A stretch of DNA of 64,000 nt from Patulibacter brassicae (GCF_033949425.1 NZ_JAXAVX010000011.1:50030-114029), one strand, 5' to 3'; positions 1-7,766 are shown, counted from the first letter of the stretch. The notes: a model not told the origin generated them from the letters alone. A program made the numbers and translations.

Positions 1-332
1 GCGGTGCGCTCGGCGGCGCTCAGCGGATCGCCCGCCGCCTCGGCCGCGCCGTCGCCGTCGGGTCCCGCGCCCTCCGGGGCGAGACCCACGAGGCGCCCGG
101 CCATCCCGAGGTGCAGCCCGAGCCGATGGTCGTCGTCGAGCTCGAGCCAGAGCGACTTGCCGATCCGCCCGACGCCGGTGACCGTGCGCCCGCGGACGGC
201 CTCGGCGATCTCGCCCGGCGGGTGCGGCCGGCAGACCCACTCGTCGGCGTCCTCGACGTCGACGATCTCCCGCCCGACCGCCCAGCGCTCCGCCAGGGCG
301 CGGGCGGACTCGACCTCGGGCAGCTCGGGCAC
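1..332 (-). CDS. Formamidopyrimidine-DNA glycosylase family protein (N-terminal 110 codons; 3' end outside window)
   Basis: This is the start of a base-excision repair glycosylase of the Fpg/Nei family, which removes oxidised bases and cleaves abasic sites by beta/delta elimination. The reading frame on the minus strand begins with GTG at 332 and gives PELPEVES directly after the initiator, so the catalytic Pro2 and Glu3 are present. Further on are GRIGKSLWLEL, containing the conserved beta-hairpin lysine, and HLGMAG, the counterpart of the family's HLGMSG. The helix-two-turn-helix and zinc finger lie beyond the left edge and cannot be checked. A Ser/Gly/Ala-rich insertion (about residues 85-105) follows HLGMAG. 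The gene is divergent from the SCP2-like gene at 419. Whether it is Fpg (8-oxoG) or an actinobacterial Nei paralogue cannot be decided from this fragment. Confidence 0.86.
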   Translation of the reverse strand, partial: MPELPEVESARALAERWAVGREIVDVEDADEWVCRPHPPGEIAEAVRGRTVTGVGRIGKSLWLELDDDHRLGLHLGMAGRLVGLAPEGAGPDGDGAAEAAGDPLSAAERT

Positions 333-406
333 CCGCCGGAGGCTACGCGAGGCGCGAACCCGGCCCGCGCGCGCCCTGCCACGGCCGGGCCGGGTACCCG
401 CACGGG

Positions 407-412
407 TAGGGT
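407..412 (+). promoter_or_regulatory. TAGGGT -10 box of a leaderless promoter
   Basis: TAGGGT fits TANNNT and ends 6 nt before the ATG at 419, with no Shine-Dalgarno sequence between. Transcription would therefore begin at or next to the start codon. Similar boxes precede many genes in this window. Confidence 0.6.
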
Positions 413-418
413 GCCGTC

Positions 419-793
419 ATGTCGAATCTCGATTCCCGGACGGCGGTCGAGCGCGCGATCACGCACCTGCTCGCGCAGGTCCCCGCGCTGAAGCCGCTGA
501 AGCTCGTCGCGCTCGCCGAGGTCCACGGCGGACGCGACGTACAGCTCATCCGGGTCGAGATGCCGGGCCCGAAGGTCACGAAGGAGCTCGCGCCGGACGC
601 CCGGGTGACGCTCGAGATCCGTCGCGACGTCCTGAACGACCTGCTCGAGGCGGACGTCAAGACGTGGATCCGCGCCTGGAACACCGGCCGGTTCAAGGCC
701 CATGGCGTCGACCAGTACCTGAAGCTCATCGGCCAGGTCGTCGCGAAGACGGCGGCCAAGGGCGAGGGCCAGCGCGCGAAGTACTCGCACTGA
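419..793 (+). CDS. SCP2-like sterol/lipid-carrier domain protein
   Basis: A 124-residue cytosolic protein without signal peptide or membrane segment. The middle and C-terminal parts (VTLEIRRDVLNDLLEAD, then WNTGRFKAHG and YLKLIGQVV) follow the SCP2 pattern: a strand-helix unit for the ligand tunnel, then a 'G+.+..G' strand and a final amphipathic helix. Bacterial SCP2-like proteins are thought to bind lipids or fatty acyl groups; the ligand here is unknown. The ATG start is fixed by the TAGGGT box 6 nt upstream. It is followed by an SDR gene with its own promoter, so the two are probably not one operon. The family call rests on pattern similarity only and is moderate. Confidence 0.5.
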   Translation: MSNLDSRTAVERAITHLLAQVPALKPLKLVALAEVHGGRDVQLIRVEMPGPKVTKELAPDARVTLEIRRDVLNDLLEADVKTWIRAWNTGRFKAHGVDQYLKLIGQVVAKTAAKGEGQRAKYSH

Positions 794-880
794 TCGGGCG
801 CGCGACGCCGGTTCCGCCGAGGACCCCCTCCCGGGGAGGCAGGGCGGAACCCGCGTCCCCGCGGCACGCCCGACCGGCGG

Positions 881-886
881 TAGGGT
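881..886 (+). promoter_or_regulatory. TAGGGT -10 box of a leaderless promoter
   Basis: TAGGGT ends 6 nt before the ATG at 893 of the SDR gene. No ribosome-binding site is present, consistent with a leaderless transcript. Confidence 0.6.
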
Positions 887-892
887 CGCGCC

Positions 893-1687
893 ATGAGCCT
901 TCCCGATCCGCGGCCCGATGGCGCCGCCCTGGTCACCGGCGCCTCGTCCGGCATCGGCATCGACCTCTCGCGCGAGCTCGCGCGCCGCGGACACGGCCTG
1001 ATCCTCGTCGCGCGGCGGGTCGAGCGGCTGGAGGAGGTCGCCGCGGAGCTGCGCGAGGAGTTCGGGATCCGGGTCGACGTCCTGCCCGCCGACCTCTCCG
1101 AGCGCGACGGGCGCGTCGACCTGCTCGAGCGGATCGCGGGCCTCGGGCTGGAGGTCGACGTCCTGCTGAACAACGCCGGCTACGGCCTCTCCGGGCGCTT
1201 CATCGAGCTCGAGGCGGAGCGTCAGGAGCAGATGGTCCGGCTGAACGTCGAGGCCGTCCACCACCTCGCGCGCGCCGTGCTGCCCGGCATGGTCGAGCGC
1301 GGCGCCGGCGCGGTCCTGCTGCTCGGCTCGATCGCCGCCTTCCAGCCGCTCGTGGGCATGAGCGACTACGCGGCCACCAAGGCGTTCGTCCTCGCCCTCG
1401 GCGAGGCGCTGCACGAGGAGGTCGGCTCGAAGGGCGTGACCGTCACGACGCTCTGCCCCGGACCGGTGAAGACCGAGTTCTGGGAGGTCGCCGGCGGGGC
1501 CAAGGGCGCCAGCGCGATCCCGGTGATGTGGCAGACGAGCGACAAGGTCGCCCGCGAGGCCGTCGAGGGCCTCGAGAAGGGGCAGCGCGTCGTCGTCCCG
1601 GGCGTCCCGGTGAAGGCCGCCGCGCTCGGCGGCCGCTGGACGCCGCGCTCGGTGCTCCTGCCGCTGCTGAAGCGCACCGGGATGTAG
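893..1687 (+). CDS. Short-chain dehydrogenase/reductase (SDR), DltE-like
   Basis: A 264-residue classical SDR that should reduce or oxidise a carbonyl/hydroxyl substrate with NAD(P)H. The nucleotide-binding TGASSGIG motif lies at residues 16-23, NNAGYG follows at about 97-102, and the catalytic Ser...YAATK set (GSIAAFQP..., then SDYAATKAF) is intact. An arginine pair after strand beta2 (VARRVERL) suggests NADP preference. The CPGPVKTEFWE segment is typical of the DltE/YqjQ-type SDRs seen in actinobacteria. The substrate cannot be told from sequence. The start follows a TAGGGT box. A short spacer separates it from the convergent hypothetical gene ending at 1723. Confidence 0.85.
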   Translation: MSLPDPRPDGAALVTGASSGIGIDLSRELARRGHGLILVARRVERLEEVAAELREEFGIRVDVLPADLSERDGRVDLLERIAGLGLEVDVLLNNAGYGLSGRFIELEAERQEQMVRLNVEAVHHLARAVLPGMVERGAGAVLLLGSIAAFQPLVGMSDYAATKAFVLALGEALHEEVGSKGVTVTTLCPGPVKTEFWEVAGGAKGASAIPVMWQTSDKVAREAVEGLEKGQRVVVPGVPVKAAALGGRWTPRSVLLPLLKRTGM

Positions 1688-1722
1688 GACGCGCCCCCGG
1701 CGGCGCGCACCGACGCCGGGGC

Positions 1723-2142
1723 TCAGCGGAGGAGCGCCGGGGGTCGCGCGTCGGCGAGGGGCGGCTCGTCGACGCGCGCGCACGCGTCCGGGCGCGTGCC
1801 GCCGACGGGCGACCGCAGCTCGCGCTCGAGGCTGCGCCGCAGCGCGTGGGCGAGAGCGTCGACCTCGGTCGGGCTCGCGGGTCGTCCGCGGCGGGTGCCG
1901 GCGACGAAGGCGTCCCACGTGTCGGCGAACTCCAGCCGGGTCACGCGCGCGCCATGACGGTGCGCCGCGAGCATCGGGCAGATGCCGCCACGTCCGTCCA
2001 CGTACGCGCCGGCGATGATCCGCTCGTTCCGGAGTCCGTCGAGCATCGCGATCCGGACGCGGACTGGAAGGCGCGCGACGACCCACGCGAGCTCCGACTC
2101 GTCCGCGGCGTCGAGGGTGAGGTACCGCTTGAAGAGCTGCAT
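1723..2142 (-). CDS. Conserved hypothetical protein
   Basis: A 139-residue protein of unknown function. It begins MQLFKRYL, has an Asp/Glu-rich helix, a GGICPMLAAHRHGAR segment with the only central cysteine, then a FADTWDAF motif and an Arg-rich C-terminal helix resembling 'RRATPREVxTLxxxLE'. I believe proteins of this layout recur in Solirubrobacterales, but I cannot confirm it here. There is no membrane segment or signal peptide. An AAGGAGG sequence lies about 20 nt upstream of the chosen ATG, too far to be ideal. An overlapping ATG nearer to it opens a different, implausible frame, so this start is kept with some doubt. Confidence 0.6.
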   Translation of the reverse strand: MQLFKRYLTLDAADESELAWVVARLPVRVRIAMLDGLRNERIIAGAYVDGRGGICPMLAAHRHGARVTRLEFADTWDAFVAGTRRGRPASPTEVDALAHALRRSLERELRSPVGGTRPDACARVDEPPLADARPPALLR

Positions 2143-2221
2143 GAGCGCCCCATCCGGGGGACTCCTCCTTCGGGAGCGGAGACGATCCGTCCCGAGGGCT
2201 ACCCGCGCCCCGCGGCGCGAA

Positions 2222-2250
2222 ACGCCCCGCCGCTGCGCGGGGCGGGGCGT
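2222..2250 (-). terminator. GC-rich hairpin downstream of the CitE-like gene
   Basis: ACGCCCCGCC at 2222-2231 pairs perfectly with GGCGGGGCGT at 2241-2250 around a 9-nt loop. It lies 42 nt beyond the stop of the minus-strand lyase gene. There is no T tract, as is common for actinobacterial terminators. Confidence 0.55.
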
Positions 2251-2291
2251 CGCGTGCCGAACGTGGCTCGCCGCTCGTGCGGCGGCCTCGG

Positions 2292-3236
2292 TCAGGCGTC
2301 GTAGCCGGCCGCGCGACCCTGACCGGCGATGCGCTCGGCCATCTTGCGGTTGGCCTCGTCGACCATCTCGCCCTCGAAGATCGCCGCGCCGGAGCCGGCG
2401 GCGGTCGCCTCGTCGTAGGCGCGCAGCATCGCCTCGGCCTTCTCCCACGTCTCGCGCGTGGGGGTGAAGATCTCGTTCACGACCTCGATCTGCGCGGGGT
2501 GGATCGTCCACTTGCCGTCGAGGCCCAGGGCGCGGACGAGGCGCGTGCGCTCCCGCAGGCCGTCCTCGTCCTTGAACGCGGCGTAGGGGCCGTCGATCGC
2601 CTGGATACCGGCGGCGCGGGCGGCGACGACGAGCCGGGAGTACAGGTAGTTCAGGTGGTCGCCGGGGTAGCCCTCCGGCGCGCCGCCGATCTGGGTGATC
2701 GGGATGCCGATCGCGGCGGAGTAGTCGCCGGGGCCGAAGATGATCGTCTCCATCCGCTGCGACGCGGTGGTGATCGCCTCGACGTTCACGAGGCCCTTGG
2801 CGTCCTCGACCTGCGCCTCGATGCCGATGCGGCCGACCTCGAGGCCCTTCGCGAGCTCGATCTGCGTCAGGAGCTTGTCGGCGAGCGCGATGTCGCCGGC
2901 CTCCTGGACCTTCGGCAGCATGACCGCGTGGATCTTGTCGCCGACCTCCTCGACGACGTCGATGAGGTCGCGGTAGAAGAACGGCGTGTCGGTGCCGTTC
3001 ACGCGGTAGACGACGGTCTTGCCCTCGGGGAACTCGAGCTCCCGCAGGGCGCGGATGACCTGACCGCGGGCGGACTCCTTCTCGCTCGGGGCGACGGAGT
3101 CCTCGAGGTCGAGGAACACCTGGTCGGCCGCGAGCGTCGGGGCCTTCGCGAGGAACTTCTCGCTCGATCCCGGCACGGAGTGGCAGGTGCGTCGCGGCCG
3201 CAGGGGGCGCGCGGGGGTGGATCCGTAGGCGCTCAT
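2292..3236 (-). CDS. CitE-superfamily CoA-ester lyase (malyl-CoA/citramalyl-CoA lyase-like)
   Basis: A 314-residue HpcH/HpaI-CitE barrel enzyme expected to cleave, or condense, a beta-hydroxyacyl-CoA such as malyl-CoA or citramalyl-CoA into acetyl-CoA plus a 2-oxoacid. Visible family marks are FLDLEDSVAP (residues 41-50), the CoA/carboxylate arginine in YRVNG (78), GIEAQVEDAKG with the metal-binding Glu140, FGPGDYS with the second metal ligand Asp171, and the late IDGPYAAF and IHPAQI segments. It is closest in style to actinobacterial and alphaproteobacterial Mcl/CitE-like proteins; a thioesterase role (Mcl2 type) is possible. It has no citrate-lyase alpha or gamma partner here, so classical citrate lyase is unlikely. 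A CAGGAT box sits 8 nt before the ATG. A second, diverged paralogue lies at 5745-6800. Confidence 0.82.
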   Translation of the reverse strand: MSAYGSTPARPLRPRRTCHSVPGSSEKFLAKAPTLAADQVFLDLEDSVAPSEKESARGQVIRALRELEFPEGKTVVYRVNGTDTPFFYRDLIDVVEEVGDKIHAVMLPKVQEAGDIALADKLLTQIELAKGLEVGRIGIEAQVEDAKGLVNVEAITTASQRMETIIFGPGDYSAAIGIPITQIGGAPEGYPGDHLNYLYSRLVVAARAAGIQAIDGPYAAFKDEDGLRERTRLVRALGLDGKWTIHPAQIEVVNEIFTPTRETWEKAEAMLRAYDEATAAGSGAAIFEGEMVDEANRKMAERIAGQGRAAGYDA

Positions 3237-3343
3237 CGCCGGGGATCCTGCCAGGCGACGGCGAGCGAGCGGGGCGCGGTGCCGGCGGACGGACCGGCGG
3301 GCGCGCGACGGCTCGGCGGAGCCGGACGGGGCGGTGGCCCCGC

Positions 3344-3685
3344 TCAGCAGGTCTCGACGGCGGCGCGCTCGATCGCGGCGCGCTCGCGGGCGGCGGCGGC
3401 GAGCTTCGCGCGGCCGGCGTTGGCGTAGGCGGCGGCGAGGCGGTCGTAGGCCTCGGCGAGCTGCCAGCGGGTGTCGTGCGGGCCGGTGGCGACGCGCGCG
3501 CACGGCAGGCCGCGGTAGCCGACGACGCGGCGCTCGTCGATCCGGACGTGAGTCTCGTCGAAGCGGACGAGCTCGGGGTGCTGCTCGAGGTCGCGGGCGA
3601 GCTGGACGAGATCCTGCGCGAGGCGGTGCTCGGCGGTCTCCAGCTTGGTGGTCGGGACCACCGGTGGGGCGGAAGGAGGCATCAT
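3344..3685 (-). CDS. Hypothetical protein, paralogue of the 5093-5617 product (hypA)
   Basis: A 113-residue, helix-rich protein of unknown function. It begins after a Pro-rich N-terminus with TTKLETAEHRLAQ and continues through an ERRVVGYRGLP strand segment to a C-terminal Ala/Arg helix pair (QLAEAYDRLAAAYANAGR). The same succession (TTxLExAExRLA, then RRVxxxRxLPxxRVAxGxxDxR, then AxAYxRLAA) appears in the gene at 5093-5617, so the two are paralogues. It lies upstream of, and in the same direction as, the first CitE-like lyase with a gap of about 107 nt, so co-transcription is possible. The TPR-like AY..LA..Y pattern could mean protein binding, but that is only a suggestion. Confidence 0.6.
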   Translation of the reverse strand: MMPPSAPPVVPTTKLETAEHRLAQDLVQLARDLEQHPELVRFDETHVRIDERRVVGYRGLPCARVATGPHDTRWQLAEAYDRLAAAYANAGRAKLAAAARERAAIERAAVETC

Positions 3686-3818
3686 GCGCCTGAAGTCGGC
3701 GTCCGGACGTTCCCGGCCGTGCGACGGCGCCCTCCCTCAACGGACGTTGGACTCCTGATCGAACGCGCGTTGAGGCGCGGGTGGACACCGGAACCAGCCC
3801 GGGGCGCCCGCGCCCGCC

Positions 3819-5078
3819 TCACGGAGCGCCGGCGGTGCCCGGTCGTCCCACGCGCCGCCCGTCCCGGGAGGCGCGCCACAGCCGCGTGGCGGGGTTCCCG
3901 CCGCCGAGATACACGCCCCACGTGTCGCGGCTCGTGGGGAAGACCGGGTCGCGCGGCGACCAGACGACGTAGTCGACGCGGGCGACGACGTCGCCGGTGA
4001 CGCGCGCGTCCACCTTCCGGATCGCGCGCGCCGGCGCGTCCGCGTCGAGTCGCGTGATCGGGGAGCCGATGCGGCGGGTCGTCTCGCCCGTGCCGGACCG
4101 CCGGACGCCGAGGGCGGCGTCGACGGTCAGGCGCTGCTCGCGCCATCCGCGCCGGGTCGTCAGCGCGACCTCGGTCGGGCGCACCACGGCGCTCGTGACG
4201 AGCGAGCCGGGCCGCAGCCGGGAGCGGGCGGCGGCGAGCGCCCGGCGCAGGTTGGCTCCGCGCAGCAGCGACGCGCCCTCCAGGCCGGCGGGCTGGACCA
4301 CGGGACCGTCCTGCCCGGGCGCGGGGGCCGGGGCGCCGTCGCCGCGCACGACGTGCCGGCCGTCCAGGTCGCTCGACCACCGGCGGGTCTCCGACGCCGT
4401 TCCGGGGACGTCCTCCTGGTAGGCGTACCAGCCGGCGTCCTCGCCCTCGCTCGGGACGTCGAGGACGAGGTAGTCCAGGCCCGCGGTGCTCGACGGGCCG
4501 ATGCCGCGCCCGACGGCGGCGACGAGCCGCGGGACCGCGTCGGCGGGGATCGCCGCCGGCTCGATCGCGCCGCCGGTCGCGGTGGTCGTGGAGCCCTCCT
4601 CCGGGTCCTTGCCGTCGCGGAACGTCAGCGACCGCTCCCGGCCGACGCGGTCGGCGAGGCGGGCGACGGCGTACGCGTCGCGGATCGACAGCGAGCTGAC
4701 GCGCTCGCCCGGCCGCGCGGCGTCGCGCAGCTGCGCGAGCATCCGCCGGCTCCCGGTCGCCGAGAGCAGCGAGTCGTCGTCGGGCGCCGACGCCTGCCCC
4801 GGACCTCCCGAGAACAGCGGGCGGTCGCTCCCGGGGTCGCTCTCGCGGACGAGGAAGAACGCTCCGATGCCGAGCAGGATCACGAGGTCGACGACGAGGA
4901 AGAGCGCGACGAGTCCCCCGCGCCGGCGCCGCGGGGGCCGGCCGCCGGGCGGGCGCGAGGGCCGTGGCCCGGACCCGGATGATCCGCCGTCGGTCGGCCC
5001 GCCGGTGGTGCCGGGGGCGCCGCCCCATCCGGCCGGGGCGCCCTTCTGCTTCCTGCCGAACGCGTCGTACTCGGACAT
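3819..5078 (-). CDS. Single-pass membrane protein with large extracytoplasmic domain, unknown function
   Basis: A 419-residue protein with a Gly/Pro/Arg-rich cytoplasmic tail (residues 1-54), one strong hydrophobic segment at about 55-77 (GGLVALFLVVDLVILLGIGA) preceded by an RRRR cluster, and a large domain that should lie outside the membrane (type II topology). The exported part is mixed alpha/beta with no recognisable catalytic motif; it contains two regions of similar feel, around residues 115-220 and 260-400. The ATG at 5078 was chosen because a CAGGCT box lies 8 nt upstream and because the track-extending N-terminus upstream of it is low complexity. The gene sits between the two paralogous small genes and the two lyases. 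Confidence 0.65.
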   Translation of the reverse strand: MSEYDAFGRKQKGAPAGWGGAPGTTGGPTDGGSSGSGPRPSRPPGGRPPRRRRGGLVALFLVVDLVILLGIGAFFLVRESDPGSDRPLFSGGPGQASAPDDDSLLSATGSRRMLAQLRDAARPGERVSSLSIRDAYAVARLADRVGRERSLTFRDGKDPEEGSTTTATGGAIEPAAIPADAVPRLVAAVGRGIGPSSTAGLDYLVLDVPSEGEDAGWYAYQEDVPGTASETRRWSSDLDGRHVVRGDGAPAPAPGQDGPVVQPAGLEGASLLRGANLRRALAAARSRLRPGSLVTSAVVRPTEVALTTRRGWREQRLTVDAALGVRRSGTGETTRRIGSPITRLDADAPARAIRKVDARVTGDVVARVDYVVWSPRDPVFPTSRDTWGVYLGGGNPATRLWRASRDGRRVGRPGTAGAP

Positions 5079-5092
5079 CGCGCGCAAGCCTG

Positions 5093-5617
5093 TCACGCGC
5101 GGACGCCCGCGGCGAGCACGGGCGTCCGGGTCGGGCGACGGTCCCGCGACGGTCCCGGTGCGCCGCACCGGCCGGCGCCCCGGGGTCCGCGGACGGCGCC
5201 GAGCCGGCGGCCGGCGGCGGCCGACCCGGGGACCGGCGGGCGGAGCACGACCTCCGCGCGCGAGCCCCGGGCGGCACGGCGCTCGGCGGCCGCGAGGCCG
5301 AGGGCGGCGGCGCAGTCGTCCTCGAGCCCGAGCCGGTGGCAGACCGCCGCGAGGCGGCCGTACGCCGCGGCGACGTCGAGCCGGACGTCCGTCGCGCCGC
5401 GGGCGACCCGGCGCACGGGCAGCGCCCGCAGCGTGCGGACGCGGCGCTCGGCCTGCAGGACGCGGGCGCGGGGCGCGCGCTGCGGGAGCTCGTCCGCGAC
5501 GGCGGCCGCGAGCCGCCGCAGCACGGCGGCGAGACGGACCTCGGCGACCTCGAGCGGCGTCGTGGCGACGACGGCGAGGGGCCGGGCGGTGGGCAGGTCG
5601 GGGGCTCCGTGGAGCAT
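5093..5617 (-). CDS. Hypothetical protein, paralogue of the 3344-3685 product (hypB)
   Basis: A 174-residue protein whose first 120 residues share the layout of the 3344-3685 product: TTPLEVAEVRLAAVL, then ERRVRTLRALPVRRVARGATDVR, then AAAYGRLAAV. The C-terminal 50 residues are Arg/Pro/Gly/Ala-rich and look like a disordered tail or a frame that has drifted, so the true stop is less certain than the start. The ATG is preceded at 6 nt by a CAGGAT box, supporting leaderless expression. Function unknown. It lies just downstream of the Mcl-type lyase gene on the same strand, which mirrors the association of hypA with the first lyase. Confidence 0.55.
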   Translation of the reverse strand: MLHGAPDLPTARPLAVVATTPLEVAEVRLAAVLRRLAAAVADELPQRAPRARVLQAERRVRTLRALPVRRVARGATDVRLDVAAAYGRLAAVCHRLGLEDDCAAALGLAAAERRAARGSRAEVVLRPPVPGSAAAGRRLGAVRGPRGAGRCGAPGPSRDRRPTRTPVLAAGVRA

Positions 5618-5744
5618 GGGACGATCCTGTCCCTCCCGGGCGCGCCGGACCGTGACGATCGACGCGCTCGGGCTGCGCCGTCGGTCCCGCTCGGGCCCGC
5701 GACGGCGCGTCGCCGGCGGCGCGGGCCGCCGGCGGACCGCGGAG

Positions 5745-6800
5745 CTAGAAGCCGTAGGCGGCCTTCAGCTCCTCGTCGTCCTCGGCGAGCTGCTCGGCGA
5801 GCTCGACGAGGACCTTCGCCTGCTTCCACGAGGCGTCGTCCTGCATCTTGCCGTCGATCATGTGGACGCCCTTGCCGTCGGGGATCGCCTCGATGATCTT
5901 CTTCGCGAACGCGACCTCGTCGGGGTCGGGCGAGAAGACCTTCTTCGCGATCCCGATCTGGACCGGGTGCAGCGACCAGGTGCCGACGCAGCCGAGGATG
6001 AACGCGGCGCGGAACTGCGCCTCGCAGGCGACCGTGTCCTTGATGTCGCCGAAGGGCCCGTAGAACGGGAGGATCCCGGCCCCGACGCACGCGTCGACCA
6101 TGCGGCCGATCGTGTAGTGCCACGGATCCTGCTGGCTGCGGACGCGGCCGACCTCGAGGTCCTCGGCGTCCGTCGGGTCGCTGATCGAGACGTAGCCGGG
6201 ATGGCCACCGCCGACGCGGGTGGTCTTCATCCGTCGCGACGCCGCGAGGTCGGCCGGGCCGAGCGAGATGCCCTGCATGCGCGGCGAGGCGCTGGCGATC
6301 TCCTCGACGCGCGCGACGCCGCCGGCGGTCTCGAGGATCGCGTGGAGGAGGATCGGGCGCGAGATGCCGGCGCGCGCCTCGAGCTGGGCGACGAGGCGGT
6401 CGACGTAGTGGATGTCCTCCGGCCCCTCGACCTTCGGGACCATGATGACGTCGAGCTTGTCGCCGATCTCGGTGACGAGCGTCGTGAGGTCGTCGAGCAC
6501 CCACGGGCTGTCGAGGGCGTTGATCCGCGTCCAGAGGGGCGTGCCGCCGAGGTCGAGCGTCTTGCCGACCTCGACGAGACCGGCGCGCCCGGACTCCTTG
6601 CGGTCGATCGGCACCGCGTCCTCGAGGTTGCCGAGGACGATGTCCGCCTTCGCGGCGATGTCGGGCAGCTTCGCCCGCATCTTCTCGTTGCTCGGGTCGA
6701 AGAAGTGGATCATCCGCGACGGCGGGACCGGGATCTCGCGCAGCGGCGCCGGCGCCCCGACGGCGAGCGGCTTGAAGAAGTCACGGGGGTGGCGGCTCAT
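5745..6800 (-). CDS. mcl: Malyl-CoA / beta-methylmalyl-CoA / citramalyl-CoA lyase, Chloroflexus type
   Basis: A 351-residue enzyme expected to cleave or form L-malyl-CoA (acetyl-CoA plus glyoxylate), beta-methylmalyl-CoA (propionyl-CoA plus glyoxylate) and possibly citramalyl-CoA. From memory it follows the Chloroflexus aurantiacus Mcl sequence closely along its length: the FFKPLAVGAP start, HFFDPSNEK, GNLEDAVPIDRKE (58-70), a substrate-binding Arg in RINALDSPW (92), LLHAILETAGG with Glu157, ISLGPADLAASR with Asp184, FYGPFGDIKD and the C-terminal MIDGKMQDDASWKQAKV. Those acidic residues bind the catalytic Mg. The length matches that family (about 348). A TAGGAT box 8 nt upstream supports the ATG at 6800. 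Likely pathways are glyoxylate/propionyl-CoA assimilation or C5-dicarboxylate degradation; the MaoC dehydratase at 11371 could act before it. Confidence 0.85.
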   Translation of the reverse strand: MSRHPRDFFKPLAVGAPAPLREIPVPPSRMIHFFDPSNEKMRAKLPDIAAKADIVLGNLEDAVPIDRKESGRAGLVEVGKTLDLGGTPLWTRINALDSPWVLDDLTTLVTEIGDKLDVIMVPKVEGPEDIHYVDRLVAQLEARAGISRPILLHAILETAGGVARVEEIASASPRMQGISLGPADLAASRRMKTTRVGGGHPGYVSISDPTDAEDLEVGRVRSQQDPWHYTIGRMVDACVGAGILPFYGPFGDIKDTVACEAQFRAAFILGCVGTWSLHPVQIGIAKKVFSPDPDEVAFAKKIIEAIPDGKGVHMIDGKMQDDASWKQAKVLVELAEQLAEDDEELKAAYGF

Positions 6801-6808
6801 CGCGGCCG

Positions 6809-6814
6809 ATCCTA
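6809..6814 (-). promoter_or_regulatory. TAGGAT -10 box before mcl
   Basis: On the minus strand TAGGAT ends 8 nt before the mcl ATG, with no Shine-Dalgarno sequence between. It is a candidate leaderless promoter. Confidence 0.5.
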
Positions 6815-6958
6815 CCCGCGGTCGCTCGCCGGGCGCGAGCACCCCGCCGGACGGTCTGGACCGGTCTCGGGGTGACTCGTGGCGCGTCGCCGTCGCCCGG
6901 CGCCGCGTCCCCCGACGAGGACGCGCGTCACGGCGGACGTCGCCGGAAGTGATGCGTT

Positions 6959-6972
6959 GATGCGGTAGCATC
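6959..6972 (+). promoter_or_regulatory. vapBC operator/promoter: inverted repeat covering the -10 box
   Basis: GATGC (6959-6963) and GCATC (6968-6972) form an inverted repeat around GGTA. A further GATGC lies at 6951-6955. The TAGCAT hexamer (6966-6971) within the repeat ends 7 nt before the vapB ATG and fits the leaderless TANNNT box. A VapB dimer bound here would cover the -10 element, the usual arrangement for toxin-antitoxin autoregulation. Confidence 0.55.
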
Positions 6973-6978
6973 GAAGGC

Positions 6979-7200
6979 ATGCGGACGACGCTCGAGCTCG
7001 ACGACGACGTGGTCGCCGTCGCCCGCGAGCTGGCCGCGAGCGAGCGCCGGTCGCTCGGCGCGGTCGTCTCGGAGCTGGCCCGGCGCGGTCTGACGCCGGC
7101 GAAGGTCGATGTCGCGGGGCCGCTGCCGGTGATCCGCGTGCCGGCCGGCTCGACGCCGATCACTCCCGAGATGGTCCGCCGCGCCCTCGACGAGGACTGA
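6979..7200 (+). CDS. vapB: VapB-type ribbon-helix-helix antitoxin
   Basis: A 73-residue antitoxin. The first 45 residues (MRTTLELDDDVVAVARELA..., SLGAVVSELARRGL) match the ribbon-helix-helix/CopG-like DNA-binding fold: a beta strand with alternating Thr/Leu, helix, turn, helix. The C-terminal tail (PVIRVPAGSTPITPEMVRRALDED) is the usual flexible toxin-neutralising part. It lies 1 nt upstream of the PIN-domain toxin gene, so the two are translationally linked. Autoregulation through the inverted repeat at 6959-6972 is likely. Confidence 0.85.
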   Translation: MRTTLELDDDVVAVARELAASERRSLGAVVSELARRGLTPAKVDVAGPLPVIRVPAGSTPITPEMVRRALDED

Positions 7201-7201
7201 G

Positions 7202-7633
7202 GTGGGCGGACGGGTGGACGGCGCGTTGCTGGACGTCAACGCGCTGGTGGCCCTCGCGTGGGACTCGCACGTGCACCACGTGGCGATCCGGACCTGGTTC
7301 GACGAGCACCACCGTCGCGGTTGGGCGACGAGCGCGATCACCGAGTCGGGCTTCGTGCGCGTCTCCTCCAACCCGCGGGTGCTGCCACATTCGATCGACG
7401 TCGGCGCGGCGATCGGCGTCCTGGCGCGCATGCGAGCGGCGGCGGGGCACCGCTTCCTCGCCGACGGCGTCTCGCCCACGGACCCGGACGTGCCCCGGAT
7501 CGTCGGTCATCGGCAGGTGACCGACGCGCTGCTCCTGACGATCGCGCGACGGGCGGGACTCCGGATCGTGACCTTCGATCGGGCGCTGATGACGCTCGCG
7601 GGCGACCGGGACGTCGAGCTGTTGGAGGGCTGA
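7202..7633 (+). CDS. vapC: VapC-type PIN-domain ribonuclease toxin
   Basis: A 143-residue PIN-domain protein, expected to cleave RNA (VapC toxins typically cut tRNA or rRNA) when released from VapB. The acidic residues that bind the two metal ions are visible: Asp in LLDVNALVAL near the N-terminus, Glu in ITESGFVRV, Asp in HRQVTDALLL and Asp in VTFDRALM. Subfamily features (TDALL and FD) match the actinobacterial VapC proteins that pair with short RHH antitoxins. The GTG at 7202 follows the vapB stop by 1 nt. The module appears complete. Confidence 0.88.
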   Translation: MGGRVDGALLDVNALVALAWDSHVHHVAIRTWFDEHHRRGWATSAITESGFVRVSSNPRVLPHSIDVGAAIGVLARMRAAAGHRFLADGVSPTDPDVPRIVGHRQVTDALLLTIARRAGLRIVTFDRALMTLAGDRDVELLEG

Positions 7634-7766
7634 CGGGACCCTCGCCCCGCCCGGTGCCGGACGGGCGCTCCATGGGCAACGCCGCGCGTGCCGGGCCGCA
7701 CTGCAACATCCGGCGGGAGCACGGGCCTCTTCATGACGAGATGCCGCTCCGATCGCTCGTCCGCCG

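Noticed and set aside
3682..6504. 940-codon minus-strand frame spanning several genes
   Set aside because: Out of frame with the mcl, hypB and membrane-protein genes, whose motifs are clear; composition is noise.
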